Below, one piece after another: positions 37,539-51,281 of a stretch of 64,000 nucleotides of DNA; position 1 is the stretch's first letter; each line of letters begins with the position of its first letter. Origin of the DNA: Gnetum montanum (taxonomy: Eukaryota > Streptophyta > Gnetopsida > Gnetales > Gnetaceae); contig MNCI01038110.1 in the NCBI GenBank assembly GCA_015680685.1, positions 37,783 through 101,782 on the forward strand, in the 5' to 3' direction. A program made the position numbers and the translations under genes. The notes beneath the pieces are model-generated. The model was not told the DNA's origin, made no database searches, and worked only from the letters and a program-made list of their open reading frames with translations.

Positions 37539-38700
37539 TGATGAGTATTAGAGTATACCCAACACCTAATCATATATGTCACAAAAGCATATGTACATGA
37601 CTAGATCATAATATATAGATGACATAATACATGTTTTAGCTAGTTAATATGAAGATTATTTATCATTGTTTTCTTACTAGAGTTAGTGGCGCTCAAAATG
37701 TGTAGTTTAGTTGGTAGAAAGATATATGATACAATGATGATATTTGAGTAGAATGGCATAAGATTAAAATATGGTGAATTGAATATTAATCTAATTAACT
37801 AAGAGACAAGGAAAATAAATGCTAATCTAGCATATGGTAATAAGTATTTGGTCTTGATTTGCTATTTATGTCTTAGACTCATACAACTATTATTGGGATT
37901 ACCAAATGACTGGTAATAGATGAACTAAGTGATGTTACTATTGGGTTACCAAATAATTATACTTAATACTTAAAACTACTCCTACTTATTATACAAAAAT
38001 AATGACATACAATGGAAATATAAATTGCATTATAAATATAACAGGCAATGAAAAATAAATTACAATAGAAAGAAAAAAAATACTATATGATATACTACAA
38101 TGATCATAACCAATCTTAATTTTTATTTTCATTTATGAGGCATGTTTAGTTGCATTTCACTCCAATAAAGATGTTGTATAACTACTTATGATCATGTTGT
38201 AGGCACTTACAAAAATAAAAGTATAAACATTTGGTAAGAATGGATTAAAAGGTTTATTTAGTATACTAGCTAGCTGATATTTATAGGCATGAATAGGCTT
38301 AGATATATTGTTTAAATGATATTGTAAGTGATTGAAACATCCAAAGAAATTCATATTGTAATCCATGGCCAAAATTATTTGTAATTTGGTGAAAAAATAA
38401 AGGGAGATATAACTGCCTTATTTTCCCAAAGATGCTAGTGTCATAACCTTATGGTACCAATGCTATGCTAGCATCATGATTTCATGGTACTGAAGGTATG
38501 CTAGTGTCATGACTTCATGGTATCGACACTAATTCTAGTATGATGACTTCATGGTACAGACCTTGATGCTAGCATCATGACTTCATGGTACTAACGTTAA
38601 CGTTGATGTTGGATGCTACATTGTACTATCGTTGACATTGATGCTAGATGCTGAATGCAGATGGTCCAGGTATGATAGAAGGTACCATAAATTTGTCAAA
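37539..38700 (-). repeat. degenerate 3' LTR of E4 with a U3 repeat array
   Basis: The left end (tgatgagtattagagta) aligns with the E3 LTR end (tgataagtggtgaggta). TTTATAGGC near 38280 corresponds to the TATA region. Between 38431 and 38605 there are five copies of a unit around GCTAGCATCATGACTTCATG followed by GTAC. The right end is approximate. Confidence 0.6.
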
Positions 38701-39590
38701 AATCATGATAGGATCAACTGATGACTAGAACGAGATCTAAGGCTTATTTAAGTAACAATCTACTTGAAGGGATAGAAATTTGGCATTTGGCATTTGCATC
38801 AAAATTGAGAACTTCAAGTAGTGCAAACACCTAGGAGTCCATAACAACCATTACCAACTTTTTGTACTAGAGAGACAAGGAACCATTTATAGCTAGACAA
38901 AGCAATGCTAGATCTATGAGAGGAAACTATAGAATACATATTGCCTCTTATGTTAGAATCCAAATCTATTGTTTCAATAGTAGATTGTAAAAGCCCTAAT
39001 GTATATTTTCAGAATCCATTTGTTACAGTATTTTAAAACATTTACTTACAAAGTTTTGATAGTGTTATGTTGTATTTTTCTTCTATATTTCCTACAATTT
39101 CTTTCCTATTTCAGTTTTGTTTAACAAATATTTTCTTACTCGTTTATATTTTTTTACATTTCATTAACATAGTAATAGATGTTCAAGTCCTTATGAGATC
39201 TGTTGGACTGTTTGAGGTTGTCATAGATCCTTTTCGAGGCTCGTGGATCTATAGGTTAAACTATTTTAATGGGGATCTTTGGTCCTCTAGCACCAAATGT
39301 TTCTGTCACTACAGTGATATTACACTTAACTAATAAACTATTCATCACACCTCCATGACTAATTAAAAGCTTATTCTTTAGTTAAAAAATGTGGGATAAA
39401 GTTTGTTATAAAATTGTGAAGGAAATCTAATTAATTGTCTTGAAAAATAATTAAATACATGAAGAATTAATTAACTTAGCTAGAGTGCTGCATAGCATCT
39501 TATATTTGAGGGAGTTACAAAATAATAAAAATCATCTAGACATGTGACAAAAAAATGTTATAGCATCTTCAAAATGATTGATGTATGTCT

Positions 39591-40088
39591 TCATGTGGTT
39601 CTTAGCATTGATGGTTCTTCCTACATTGGCTACTTTTGTAAAGTTGAAGGTATCTTCATGTTAAAGTAGTCTAGTAAAAATCTTAATTTCTCTTCTTTTT
39701 TTCTTAAATCATTAACTATCCATGCTAGAACAACAAGTGTCTCTATTATTGACACTTATTAAGGACAAGATAATTGTAGAAATAATTTATTTATGTCAAC
39801 ATATGAACATGCAAATTGATTCCTCACAATATCAAAAGCTTTAATTAATGCTTGCAAGTCGTGATAGTCATTCATATATTTTTTCAAATTGGTCATCACA
39901 TCTCTTTAATCATAATAATGAGATTTTGCCACCTATAAATATACATTGGAAATGTAAAGCTTTTGTGATACCTTCATTATATGTTTATGGTTCTTTTCAT
40001 ATACTAAATACATAACTACTAATTATTGTTTAAGATCATTTCTTGATTTGGCTATTTTCAACATAGTCAAATTTATGTATATGAGATT
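39591..40088 (-). pseudogene. C-terminal part of the E4 3' reading frame
   Basis: On the minus strand the frame matches the E5 frame end: AKYETQFAKHKKM aligns with LVYEKNHKHIMK, and WLMDYQEYKEKARAY with YMNDYHDLQALIKAF. It ends with a TGA at 39593-39591, at the same place relative to the sequence TT as in E1 and E5. The rest of the frame resumes at 57899, to the right of the copia element. Many stops. Confidence 0.7.
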
Positions 40089-40959
40089 TGTTGGCTTTTT
40101 TAGAGTAGAAGATAACACTATTTTGTTTCTATTATATAATAGCAGTTTATTTTAATAAAATATTGGAAATTTCTAGATTGATGGGTAGTTGTAATGTTAC
40201 TTTGGTCCTAATCCATATATATAGTTAATTTTTAAAGGTTTTTTGAAATTAGGAATATATTGTATTATTTTTAGTAAATTTTTCCCCACCTATCACATAT
40301 ATATATCTAAGGCATCTCTTAGAAATTTGTATCATGGAATCATCAATATATTTTCAGCAAGACTTTGATTAATTTAGAATTAATTCATCAGTATCATTCT
40401 TCATTATTTACTTAATCTTGTAAGTCGAATAGACAAACTTGGAGACATTTACATTTCAATCCTATCTTAGTCATTTTATTATATTTTATAGTTATTATAA
40501 ATTTAATTGAAATCTATAATAGATGGTTACATGTAAGTAAACTTTTAGCTTGATATCTATTGCAATTTAGTAGAAATTATCTCTACAATTTAGTAGATTT
40601 TCAAAGTTCCATGCTAGTCACTGATTAGATTATTTCTTCCTCATTTCACAACAATTTTATGTGATATTAAATTTATTTGAAAGATAATATCTATGGAAAT
40701 ATTTAGTTAAAATTTCAATATTAGAAACCTAACAACTTTTGAGTTATCATCTCTCAAATTTTCACTACTAGAATTATTGTGATTTTTAATAGATTGGAAA
40801 GGCCATAATATCACCTCAAATTTTGGATATATTTTGTAGTAATTCATCTTTTGAAATTGCAGAAACTTCCTAAGATTTCTAAAAATATAAGTTTTCTTAG
40901 CTAATTCCTTGTGAAGTGAAGATAGCCAAGTAATTCTTTTGCTACTTGAAATTCCTTCA
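40089..40959 (+). repeat. 5' LTR of the copia element
   Basis: 871 bp. It aligns with 56969-57893 with many substitutions and small gaps. The primer-binding site follows two bases later. Confidence 0.88.
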
Positions 40960-40961
40960 TT

Positions 40962-40973
40962 TGGTATTAGTGC
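40962..40973 (+). promoter_or_regulatory. copia primer-binding site (initiator tRNA-Met)
   Basis: TGGTATTAGTGC differs at two positions from TGGTATCAGAGC, the usual plant copia site pairing with initiator tRNA-Met. Confidence 0.8.
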
Positions 40974-41019
40974 ACTAGGTTTATCTACAAAAAATAAGTA
41001 CAAAAGACATAGCTTAATG

Positions 41020-44000
41020 CTCCATCATCTTTAATGGATCTCAATATTTTATCCTATGGACAATGATGATGAAAGACCTCATTAAACATAATGGCCATTG
41101 TGAAATAGTTGAAATAGGTTTGAAATTCATCCATGACTTTGAAGATTTTACCATATTACAAATTAAAGAGTATGAAACAAAGAAGAAGAATAACAATTTG
41201 GCTCTCATTATGATTTTTGCTAGTGTCTCATAAGTTAGTTTTCATAGATCTAGTATTCATACTATTGTCAAAGAAGTGTAGGATAATATCCAATTAGAAT
41301 ACAAGGGAAGCTTGGAAAATCAAAAATTGCAACAATTAATCTACAAATAAAAATTTGATACCTTGGAAACTACAAGAAACAAAAGTGTTAAAGATTTATT
41401 TATTACAATGTATGCCATGTTATGGAAAATAGATGAATATGACTATGGATATACCAATAGGAAAAAGGTTCAGAAAGTTATTCAAGTTCTCTACATAGAT
41501 CTAGGATTTGAAATCATGATGGAAATCATTACTCTTTTAAAGGACTTAAACATGCTTTTTATCAATGAATTAGTTGATCAAGTCAAAACCCTACAAATTA
41601 TGAAAAATAATAAACAATCTTGTGAAGATAATGAATCCTACATATCTAACCAAAGAGGAAGATATAGGAAAGGAGGATTTAGAGGGAGAGGAAGTATAAA
41701 TATTAGAATATAAATTAAGAAACAAACTTCAAAGAAAATGATGATCAAAGTACAAGACGAAGAGGAAGAGGTTCAGCTAGAGGAAGAGGTGGATGAAATA
41801 AATCTAGGAGATAAAGATAGAATCAAGACTCAATACCATATTGCAACTTATACAAAAGAAAAGGTCATACCATTTACTAATGCTAGACTAGAACTAGTTT
41901 TAAAGAAATACATGGAGAAACTTCACAAACAAAATAAGATACTTCCACATCATCTCAAAAAGATCTTATGAAGAAGAGCCAAGTAATTATAAATCCTTGA
42001 ATTAAATTAAAGAAATAAAGCAAGATTCTTGGATTATAGAAAATGGATGCTCCAATCACATGATATGCTACAAAAATTATCTTCTAAATTACAAAACAAA
42101 CAATAGTCTTGATAACATTAAAATTAGAGATGAAAAATACTTAGTCATAAAAGGAATAAGAGATTGTGTAGTTAAATTAAAAAATTAAAAAAAGTCATTA
42201 TTTCCAATATGTATTATATTCATAATCTTTCAAAAATTCTCATCTTTGTTGAAAAAGTATCTAATGGAGGAAATAGAGTCAGTTTCAAGAGCAATTTTTG
42301 CATTATCAACAAACCTAATGATGGAGAAATGATGGAAATGAAAGCCTTGAATAATAGAATATATTGTTTTAAATGCAATTATCTCAATGAAAAAGGAGAC
42401 ATCATAAGCAAACATACTACTCAAGAAAAGCATGTCCTCCAAAAAGAAAAAAAGTCAAAAAAATACCAAAAAAAGTTAAAGTCAAGAAAAAAGATATATG
42501 AAGATTTCAGCAAGTCTAAAATTTGGCATGGAAGGCTTGGTCACATCTTCTATCAAAAAATTAAAAAAATGATCAAATAGGAAAAAGCTACAGGGATAAA
42601 ATTTTAGGTATTCCTCAAGACAAATGTAAGACTTGCATATAAGGAAAGCAAACTACTTCTCCTCATAACTCTTACATGATAAAAAGGGAAAAATCATTTG
42701 ATCTTTTAGACAAGAATCTTGTTGGGACAATGCCCATTGTTTCAATAGGAAGGGCAAATTATTTCATGGTCATAGTAGATGACTACTCAAGATATACTTG
42801 GACTTGAAACTTGAAGCAAAAGGATTGAGATATCAAATACTTTAAACTTTCCACAAACTAATTAAAAACTCCATGAATGTCAAGATTAAGGCCATTAGAT
42901 CAAAAAAAGGTGAAGAATTCATAAATAAAAAATTTGACATGTTTTGTAGAGAAAATGATATCTTTCAATAGATCACATGTGAATATAGCCTACAATTAAA
43001 ATAAGTAGCTAAAAGAAATTATTGCATAATACAAGACATGACAATGTGCGTACTGAAGCATGCCTCACTACCTAACCAATATTAGAGTATGGACATCACA
43101 ATTTCTTGTTACATTTCTAATTGAATCATTATCAAATGAAACGAAGATAGATCTTCATATGAGGTTCTATATAATAGAATTCCTAACATGAGTCATGTGA
43201 GAATATTTAAGTATCATTACTCTATAAAGACCCCAAAACAATTCATTGAAAAACTTGAAGATAGAGGAAAGAAATGCATCTTTCTTAGTTATAATTCTCA
43301 TACTAGTATATATAGGTACTGCAACTTAATAAATCATAAATGACATGTTTCAACAGATGTTATATATTTTGAGATAAAGATTGTATAAGTGATTTTTTCA
43401 AAAATCAAGAAAACTTAGATTCATATCAAAGTTTAAAATCTTGGGTTCAAAGAGACCATGAATGCATCCAAATGCTAGACATAAATTCCAAAAGAAAAAC
43501 TACAAGATTTCACAATTTTGCAAATGTGGCATATTCAGTAGTATTACATGAACCAAATAATGTTAATGAAGCCATGAAATTAAAATTTTGGAAAGAAGGC
43601 ATGGACAAAGAATAAAATGCCATTCTAAGAAATAACTCATGAAAATTAGTAAATAAACCAAAAGATAAAAGATCATTAATTGCAAGTATTTGTATAAAAT
43701 AAAGTACAATGAGAAAAGAGAAGTTACAATACATAAAGAAATACTTGTGAAAGAGGATTCAAACAAAGGAAATCCATTGATTCTGAAGAAAAATTTACAT
43801 CAGTGGCCAAATATAACAACATCAAGCTCATTCTCTTCATAACAGTACATAAAGATTCTAAGGTTTAACAAATTAATGTTAACTCAAATTTCTAAGTAGA
43901 TACATCAAATAAGAAGTATACATACACTAGCTCAAAAGTTATGTTATCAAAGAAAAAAAAAACAAAGTGTGAATTCTTAACAAAGCTCTATCTGATCAAA

Positions 44001-44400
44001 AGAAAGTACCCAAGGATTGGTTCTAGAGAATTAATGGCAATCTCATCTAAAATAATTATTAAAATTTCATATTTGAACAAACACTGTATTTTAGGAAGGA
44101 AGAAGATAAATTCATCATCATATGACTATATGTAGATGATATTATCTTTATTGCCATCAATAAAAGGCTAGCAAAAGATTTCAAGAATGACATGAAAATT
44201 GAATTCAAAATGAAGGGTCTTAGAGTACTCAAATACTTCCTATGAATTAAAGTGAACTAAGATAAGGAGGAAATGAAGATTCATGAAAAAAAAATACATA
44301 AGTTTCATTATTGAAAAATTTAATCTATTGAACGAGAAGCTAGTAAGTAGTTATTGGCCATATAGTTTAATGTTAACTAGTAAAGATAAGATCCATTTCA
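41020..44400 (+). pseudogene. copia gag-protease-integrase-RT remains
   Basis: Gag fills about 41020-41980, with a UBN2-type region and a basic RGRYRKGGFRGRGS tract at about 41655-41697. The protease motif near 42030 reads WIIENGCSNHM, with the catalytic D of DSG(A/C)S changed to E. IWHGRLGH (about 42524-42547) marks the pre-integrase domain. Integrase shows CKTC near 42625 and VDDYSRYTW near 42773-42799. RT is recognised by LYVDDIIFI at about 44125-44152, the copia polymerase box. Stops and frameshifts occur throughout. The reading is cut at 44410 by E5 and resumes at 56255. Confidence 0.88.
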
Positions 44401-44410
44401 TAAATGCAAC

Positions 44411-45286
44411 TGATGAACCATGATTTTTCAAGCTCTGATATTAGACTTGCGATATCGGACCTATGATATCAGACCCATAATATCGGGTACATGATATCAC
44501 AACCTGGGTAACGATATCGGATATGCAATATCGTGGTTTCTATGTAAGCCTATAAATAGCACATTTGGAAGCACAGGAAAAAGGGAGTCAGTTAGTGTTA
44601 GAGTAGAGTCTTTTTGTCATTTTTTAATTCATCTCAACCCTTTCCCTATGCTTTCCCTGTAGTGTGATCATTGTAATTGTATGGAATCTTTATTCAAGTG
44701 TGATGTACTTGGACATGCACATGATCGGAAATAAAGATTGAGAATACTTCATCATTGCAACATTCACTTAGTTTTAATTGCTTAATATTATTGTCATTTA
44801 TTGATTTCTTAATTAATATTTATTTACCTTCATTTTCTATCCCTATTATTAAACGTGGAGTGAGTATGAATTAATCACAAGCATTTAAGTGTAACTACTT
44901 GGTATCCTAGTAGCGTACCTAGGACATGTGCTTGGTAATCCCAATAGTAGTATAGGAGGTCCAAGATGTGTATGGATGATTAAGGATGGATGTTCATCGC
45001 ACTTAGGCTAGCTTAGATTCTCTTCTCCCATTTCCTCTTTGGTTAATCAAAGTTATTTTCCATTACCTCTAGGAGTAGCACTAGCTTTAGGACCACATCA
45101 TACACCTCACTTTGGACTAAACCATATGTGACAAAGAAATTACTAGTCTAGGTGGGAAGATAGTGAATTGCGATCAACGTGTAATTATCTAGATACCACA
45201 ACTAGCCCATCTATGGATTTTGACCAGATTGTGCATGAACACTCATATTCATATAGTTGAGTGTAGGGGTACCTCACCACTCATCA
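44411..45286 (+). repeat. 5' LTR of E5
   Basis: 876 bp, starting TGATGAACCATG and ending CACCACTCATCA. GATATC/GATATT words fill 44437-44535. The TATA box tataaata is at 44551-44558, and an AATAAAG word near 44731 may be the polyadenylation signal. Confidence 0.92.
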
Positions 45287-45287
45287 T

Positions 45288-45305
45288 TGGCACTATTGCC
45301 AGGGA
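45288..45305 (+). promoter_or_regulatory. E5 primer-binding site, tRNA-Asp type
   Basis: TGGCACTATTGCCAGGGA follows the LTR after one base and keeps the TTGCC and GGGA blocks expected for pairing with tRNA-Asp. Confidence 0.7.
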
Positions 45306-45418
45306 TGGTGCTAGTTATTTAGATTAGTTATATCATACAAGATCGCTATAACAAAATATTCATTATATATCTTTTAGAAAAGAACTAATTTCAACTAAGT
45401 CACACATGATTCACAATA

Positions 45419-47330
45419 ATGTCTCTCTCACAAGAGTATGACAATGCAACAACTAGAAAGGCAATTCATTGGAGAACCAACAAATTATATGATGATGAAG
45501 ACAAAGTTTGGAGTACTCAATTTGATGTAGGGGTCCCCTATGTACATGAATGAAGACAACATCGTCCCAACTCACAAATTCATAACCTACCTAGTGATGA
45601 TGAACCCCTGCTAGCCACTAAGAGCCTAATGCATATACATCCGTAGACATTGTAAGGAAATCCATCTACCTAGGCTTGATTTAAAAAACTTTCCCAAATT
45701 TTCAGGAAGCTATGATTTAGATCCACAACATCATTTACAAGCCTTCCATGATGCTTGTGTATGGAACAATATTGATAATGGATTTCAAAAACTTAAGCTT
45801 TTTCCTTAGAAAATTTTTGGCCAAGAAAAAGTATGGTATAGGTCCTTAAGACCAAAATCAATTCAACGTTTGTCGACAATTGTAGAACTCTTCAATGAAA
45901 GATATCAAACTTATGCAAGAGTGTTAGCCTTGAGGAGACAAATCCAAGAGCGGAAATAAGAGCAACATGAACCCTTGGACATGGCCTTAGAAAGATATTA
46001 CTCTTTGTTAAAAAAATACCTAGGCCATGGGTTCTCCAAGGAAAGGCTAATGTACCACATCATAGATGGGCTCTGTAATGAAACAAGGGAGACCCTACGG
46101 ATGTATGCCCCAGGTCAACTAAATGAGCTACGAACCCACCAATTCCAAGAGCTTATTAAGTGGGTAGAAAAAGAAGAAGGATAAATGGCCAAATGGGAGA
46201 ATCTTGAAAGCCCTCAATAGGATCAAATCTCAAAATAACAAAGGTCCATGATCATGAAAAGGAGAAATCAACTCACCTCAAGGAGGTGGAATCATTTTTG
46301 CCAATACTACAATCACTAGATGAAATTGAGGTAAAGATCAATAAGATGATGGACTGGGTACATGAAATATGTGGACAATATGCCAATATTATTAGAGGAA
46401 GAGCCATGAAAAACCATGAAACATGACAGAACACCACTAGACAATCAGAAAGAAGGGTTGAGGAAAATAAGGATAAGAGCTCAATTGCAAACCACCCATA
46501 TCAATGTGACATTTGCCTATATGATCACCCCAAAGGGAAATGGCCAATCTTCTCACATTTACATGATCATTAGGGAAGAATGTTACATCTAGAGTTTGTA
46601 TAAAAATACTGCATTCAATCACAGTGGCAAAAATCCCAGTTGTGGGGGAGGCCACCACCAAACTGGTCACACCTTTCATATCATCTGAACCCAAGCGCTT
46701 ATCAGGTTTAGCATCTTGTTTCCCCAACTGGGTCAACATCCTCTATCTAACCACATTTTTATCATTCTCCTAAATACTATCAACCCATATCCTATCCAAC
46801 ATGATCACCACCTCATGTGCCTTACACTTCTTCTCAGCCTCAATATTCTTATCCTTCACCTCTGTCTACATCGCCGCCAATTGTACCAAAAGATTTTGCA
46901 CCACAGAACCAACCCACAAATGTTACTTGTGCTACTACGGTCAATAGTAGTGGAGGTCCTCGACAACATCAAAAGCGTCCTTTCTTTAGGCATGACAAAA
47001 GAAAGAGATAGCATGGTTCCGAAACCACTGCACCCTGCAACCAAGTGCATGTTCAATGCTATGATGCATCTATCTCTTCGAACACAACACCTCCTATTAC
47101 CTTATCAGGGCCACCAATCAACACTCCAACAACCATGCAGCCCAATGAATATAACCATGTTGGGAGACATATCGATCCTTACATACCAACTTACAGTCAC
47201 GGATGCCGTAGTGGGTCAAATCCTTATCACATGACTACATCTCATGATTTTCCCCATTATGCCTACTTTAATCAAGTGTGTGAACCCCAAATTGGGTACA
47301 TTCCAACCACCACATCAAAGGACACCTAGT
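45419..47330 (+). pseudogene. E5 gag
   Basis: The start ATG is at 45419. The core runs through NFPKFSGSYDLDPQHHLQAF (about 45685), VWYRSLRPKSI and LFNERYQTYARV to an open stretch 45975-46184 with FSKERLMYHIIDGL and HQFQELIKWVEKEEG. A zinc-knuckle remnant at about 46505-46540 reads C-X2-C-X3-H-X4-W, the last cysteine being replaced by tryptophan. A proline-, serine- and tyrosine-rich tail continues to about 47330. A few stops (for example after FHDACV...LFP and after QIQERK) interrupt otherwise long open reading, so decay is moderate. Confidence 0.8.
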
Positions 47331-48317
47331 GGTTTGGATATGAGCATATTGCAATATTTCCAAAATGCATGGGTCCATCCATTCCATTTATTAATTCTCG
47401 CTATGATCAAAAGTTTAGTTATGGGGGATATCCCCCATTCTAACAAATAGAATTAATAAATTTTTTTCCTTTTCTTTAATTTTACAATTTTTTGTTTTCT
47501 AGTTTTTCATTTTTCAATTTGTTGTCTTATCTTTTTATTTGTTATTTTAGATTTTTATTTATTGTTTTGTTTTTTATCTTTTTATGAGTGATATCATCTA
47601 TGAATAAAACACTGATGTGACTCGTTGGTTGAGGTGTTGTTCTATGCTATCAGGTCTTGATGGCTAATTATTTGGACAACGAGCCCACCACATCCACCCA
47701 ACCATCCTATTAATAAGAGGTTATGCTCTAGGTACGATGATATTCTTGTCATCATAAAAACTTAAAAGTAATTTTTTGCTAATTATGCCCTAAGCGAAAA
47801 TGATGGACTAAGAGGGAATGATCAGGGTGTGACATCAAGGGGACTTGTGGATTCTCTTTGGTGACATCTATCAAAGTTATCATGTAGCTGGGTTGTACTA
47901 AGGTCCTTGTAGATCTAACAAAAATGGATGTAAGAGTAATAAAGGCACTCAATAAAAGAAACCACATGCTATTCTAGGGGATCCCATTGGAAAGACATGC
48001 ACCCATGCCTGAAGGTAGGTGGCTTCTTTGGATTAAGAATTCATAAAAAAAGAAAAATAAAAATAAAAGAAAATACCAACATAGAAGTGCCACAAAGAAA
48101 TTCCAAATCACTCCTCCCTTGAACAAAACACCAAGTGATCATACGCCTTATTGTCATGGTACCCTTATGGTTTTCCATCATGGGATGAAACAATGTGATG
48201 TCACTAATCGGAGGAATTGATTTGGTCTTGATTTTGGAGTGACAAGATAGTGACACATTAATGACACACTACACTCATGATTCATTGTGGCCTGGGTCAA
48301 TTACCTCATTTCCTAAT
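47331..48317 (+). other. E5 spacer, left part
   Basis: T-rich non-coding DNA (47450-47600), then the block shared with E1 from about 47790 onward. pol genes would be expected here in a complete element; I find none of the RT, integrase or protease motifs on either strand. Confidence 0.7.
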
Positions 48318-51281
48318 TGTTGGCGATCGTTCGGGACGTGACCGCCAACGAGTGTCCTCGAACAGGATTTAGATGCCTACTGGTCTCTGGCAACACCAAG
48401 GCCCAGATACCTCCAAATAAACTCAGTAGTTAATGTGAGTATGTGTGTGTGCTATTGCGGCATGTGGTTGTGTGGGATGTAACGATTGTGTTGTGTGTAA
48501 ACTACAAATGACTTACTTTAAAGATATTCAGCTAACTTTGTCAAGTACTGTTAGTTGTTGAAAGTTTCCTATTTTGTTCAACTGCCTAGTCTATGCGGTC
48601 CTTATAATACCTACTTGTAACAAATAAAATTTTGCAAAAACATTTGAGCACAACTCTACAAATCTACTGCTAATTTTCCCCAGAGAAAGAGATAGTTCCA
48701 CAAGAAAAGTAGAAATAGAGCAAGATTCGATGGAAATAGACAGAAAAGAAAGCAGATTTGTGTGGACCTCAAATATTTAAACAAGGTAAAATGACATGAG
48801 TAAACACTTCGCAATAAAGCTATTCAAAATTCAATATCTATGAATTGTTCAAACTTCCAAGGCTCAAACAAGCAATTTCTTCAAGACAATCCTACTATGC
48901 TACCAAAAATTGCTGCATAAACTACCACATACGAGACTCCATTTTGACTAGATAATAGATGTTAATGATTGCATTCAAATAGAACCTTTGAAAGACTTGA
49001 CAATTTCTGATTGAAAAACCATGGAAATTCACTTTAAAGATAAAAAGAAACTATTTTGGTCCCATCAAAATACCAAATATTTTCTGAACCCTCTTGACTA
49101 CTGAATTGTTCAACGGCATGACTAGAAGCAGAGGCTCTCTTACAACAATCCCAATAGTAGTTCCTATACGTTGCACAATAACAATTTACTACTAAAATGC
49201 TCTTAAGGCTTTTAAACACAAGCGCTTCTATGGAAAATTTTTGATAGAAATTTCTATCGGGCAACAAGAACGATAAGAGCAATCTAAAAATCCCAAAATG
49301 ACTTGCCAAGGATGATACTATCTAAACCACTAGCTAAAAAATTTAAACAAAAAAAAAATAAAACATAACTCATAGGACTATGACAACGAGGCTAAAATCT
49401 TTCCTTTAGCAAGCCATCTTACAAGCAATCTTCTTTCCAAATCTTCTTTACAAAATGCTCTTTTCAAGACCTAAAGTGTGTCTTCAAGTGAGAGCCTAAG
49501 TGCTAGCTAATAGCTTTTCAAAGTATGATCTCCAAAAATGTGATGTATGAGACCCCCTCCTTTCCTCCTTGACCCCTGAAGCCTTTTTATAGGGTTCAAA
49601 GGTAGGTAGGGAAGTTACATATTCAAAAATATCTTACCTAACTTCTCTCCCAAGTAACTTAGTCAACTAATTAGGAGATTACTTGCTCAACAAGTTAGGA
49701 CGAAGTTATGTAGTTAGGGAGTTAGGAAGTTATACATAGAATTAGGAGAAATTTATGCTAACATTAATATTTGTAAATATTATATTAAATGTAATGTGAT
49801 ATTACAAATAAATATTTTAAATATTTTAACATCAATATTGCAAATATTTTTATGAGTAGTAACTTATATATANTGGCTAAAAATAATTCTTCTTCGTCTT
49901 CCCTGTTAAATCATGCAGATAATCAGCAACAGTTTCAGAACAGCAGGCGTAATCAGCTGGTTCGTTTTCTCCTTTCTCTTATCTCTGCAGAAAACCTGTA
50001 AGAACCGACACATGTTCTAACCAAGATCCAAAGTGCTATTTCAACCAAAACCATATGTTTGAATAGCCACCGTACAATAAGGCCCTGCAAAATCGTAACC
50101 AACTGCCACCACGGGAGAAGGCTCTGCCACTACATCTAGCATCGTTATCGTGTGGTGTGTCGTTCAGTTGTTGGAGGAGAAGGATTTTTCTTGAGAAAAG
50201 ATGTGCTGAACATATTGTTCTAAACAGAGGGTTTTCAGTTGCTTGGGATTTTTGTTTTGCCCCAAATTGGCTTAGGGCTTCCTACATTTTTTTTAATTTT
50301 TTCTGAATCATCACCATCATTCTCATTGATCGCAGAACCAGGGGCGAATGTATTGTGGATCTGCATCTAGTGAAACCGCAAGAACCTTCATCATGCCATT
50401 ATAACTGCCACAACCTTCAGAACCATTGTAGCCCACACAATTGAAACCGCTACGGCCTGCAAAACTTAAAATAAAATTGGGGTTTCAACAAAATGTGACT
50501 CCTTTCTCCATATATTGTGTGGAAGAGGGTTTCAATTTTTTTTAAAAAATATCCTTGCGTTTATGGAAAAGATGGTTCATGCCCCAGGGACTTGGTTATG
50601 CCCATCTTGATGGTAGTTTTCGTGGTGCCTGTTTGCACCAGGATGAATATCGCACGACTGGCGGTTTTGAACATTTACTGTGGCATGATTTTCCAGGAAC
50701 ACTGTGATTTTCCTTTGCCTTCACCTACAATTGCACCTCCACTAATATTATCTTTATTTTTATGGTGTTTGCTTCCCTACCATTGCTACAATCAGTAGGT
50801 ATATGGTGTTAGGACGTTTGTCCAACTGTAGTCTCCTTTTCCTCCACTTTCATCGCTGTATAATCTTCAAGATGATGGAGGCGCTACTGATTTTTGTTTT
50901 ATTTTCTGATTTGCAAGGAGTTTCAAACATTATCGTAAGGCCAAAGGATACAACCGAGCTTAACAACCGGGATCTTCAACTTGGGATCTTTCCAAAAATT
51001 TTGGAGCACATTCTTCACCAGTTCTTTTCACATAAATAATATAATTCCTTCCTTGCTATAGTACTATCTTCCAATCTTTAATAAAGGAATAATTTGGCAC
51101 TTTCATTTTGTATCCAGAAGGCTTCAACATCAAATTATTTACTAGTGGATTAATCCTCCAAAAACACCCATCAACCCACAACACTAAAGCTGTAATTTAC
51201 TTCTAAATTTACAATCATAGATCCTTTCAATTTTTAATAAAATATTTCAACTGTTCCATGGAATGGCCAAATGTGCCAACA
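48318..51281. mobile_element. 2964 bp solo LTR-like insertion inside E5
   Basis: It starts TGTTGGCGATCG and ends TGTGCCAACA, so the ends are TG...CA within an 8-10 base inverted repeat. CTAAT flanks it at 48313-48317 and 51282-51286. The surrounding sequence joins up exactly with E1 when it is removed. There are no internal direct repeats, hence a solo LTR of a long-LTR family is the best reading. Its left end forms a CpG-rich hairpin (GTTGGCG...CGCCAAC, 48319-48349). The higher-GC part, about 50030-51010, has short open stretches that I cannot assign. An N occurs at 49873. Confidence 0.75.

Noticed and set aside
46716-47234. 172-residue plus-strand open frame
   Set aside because: It is an out-of-frame reading of the proline-rich gag tail of E5.
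50517-51039. Two adjacent open frames of 93 and 78 residues in the solo LTR
   Set aside because: No family recognised and no conserved copy to compare; kept only as a note on composition.
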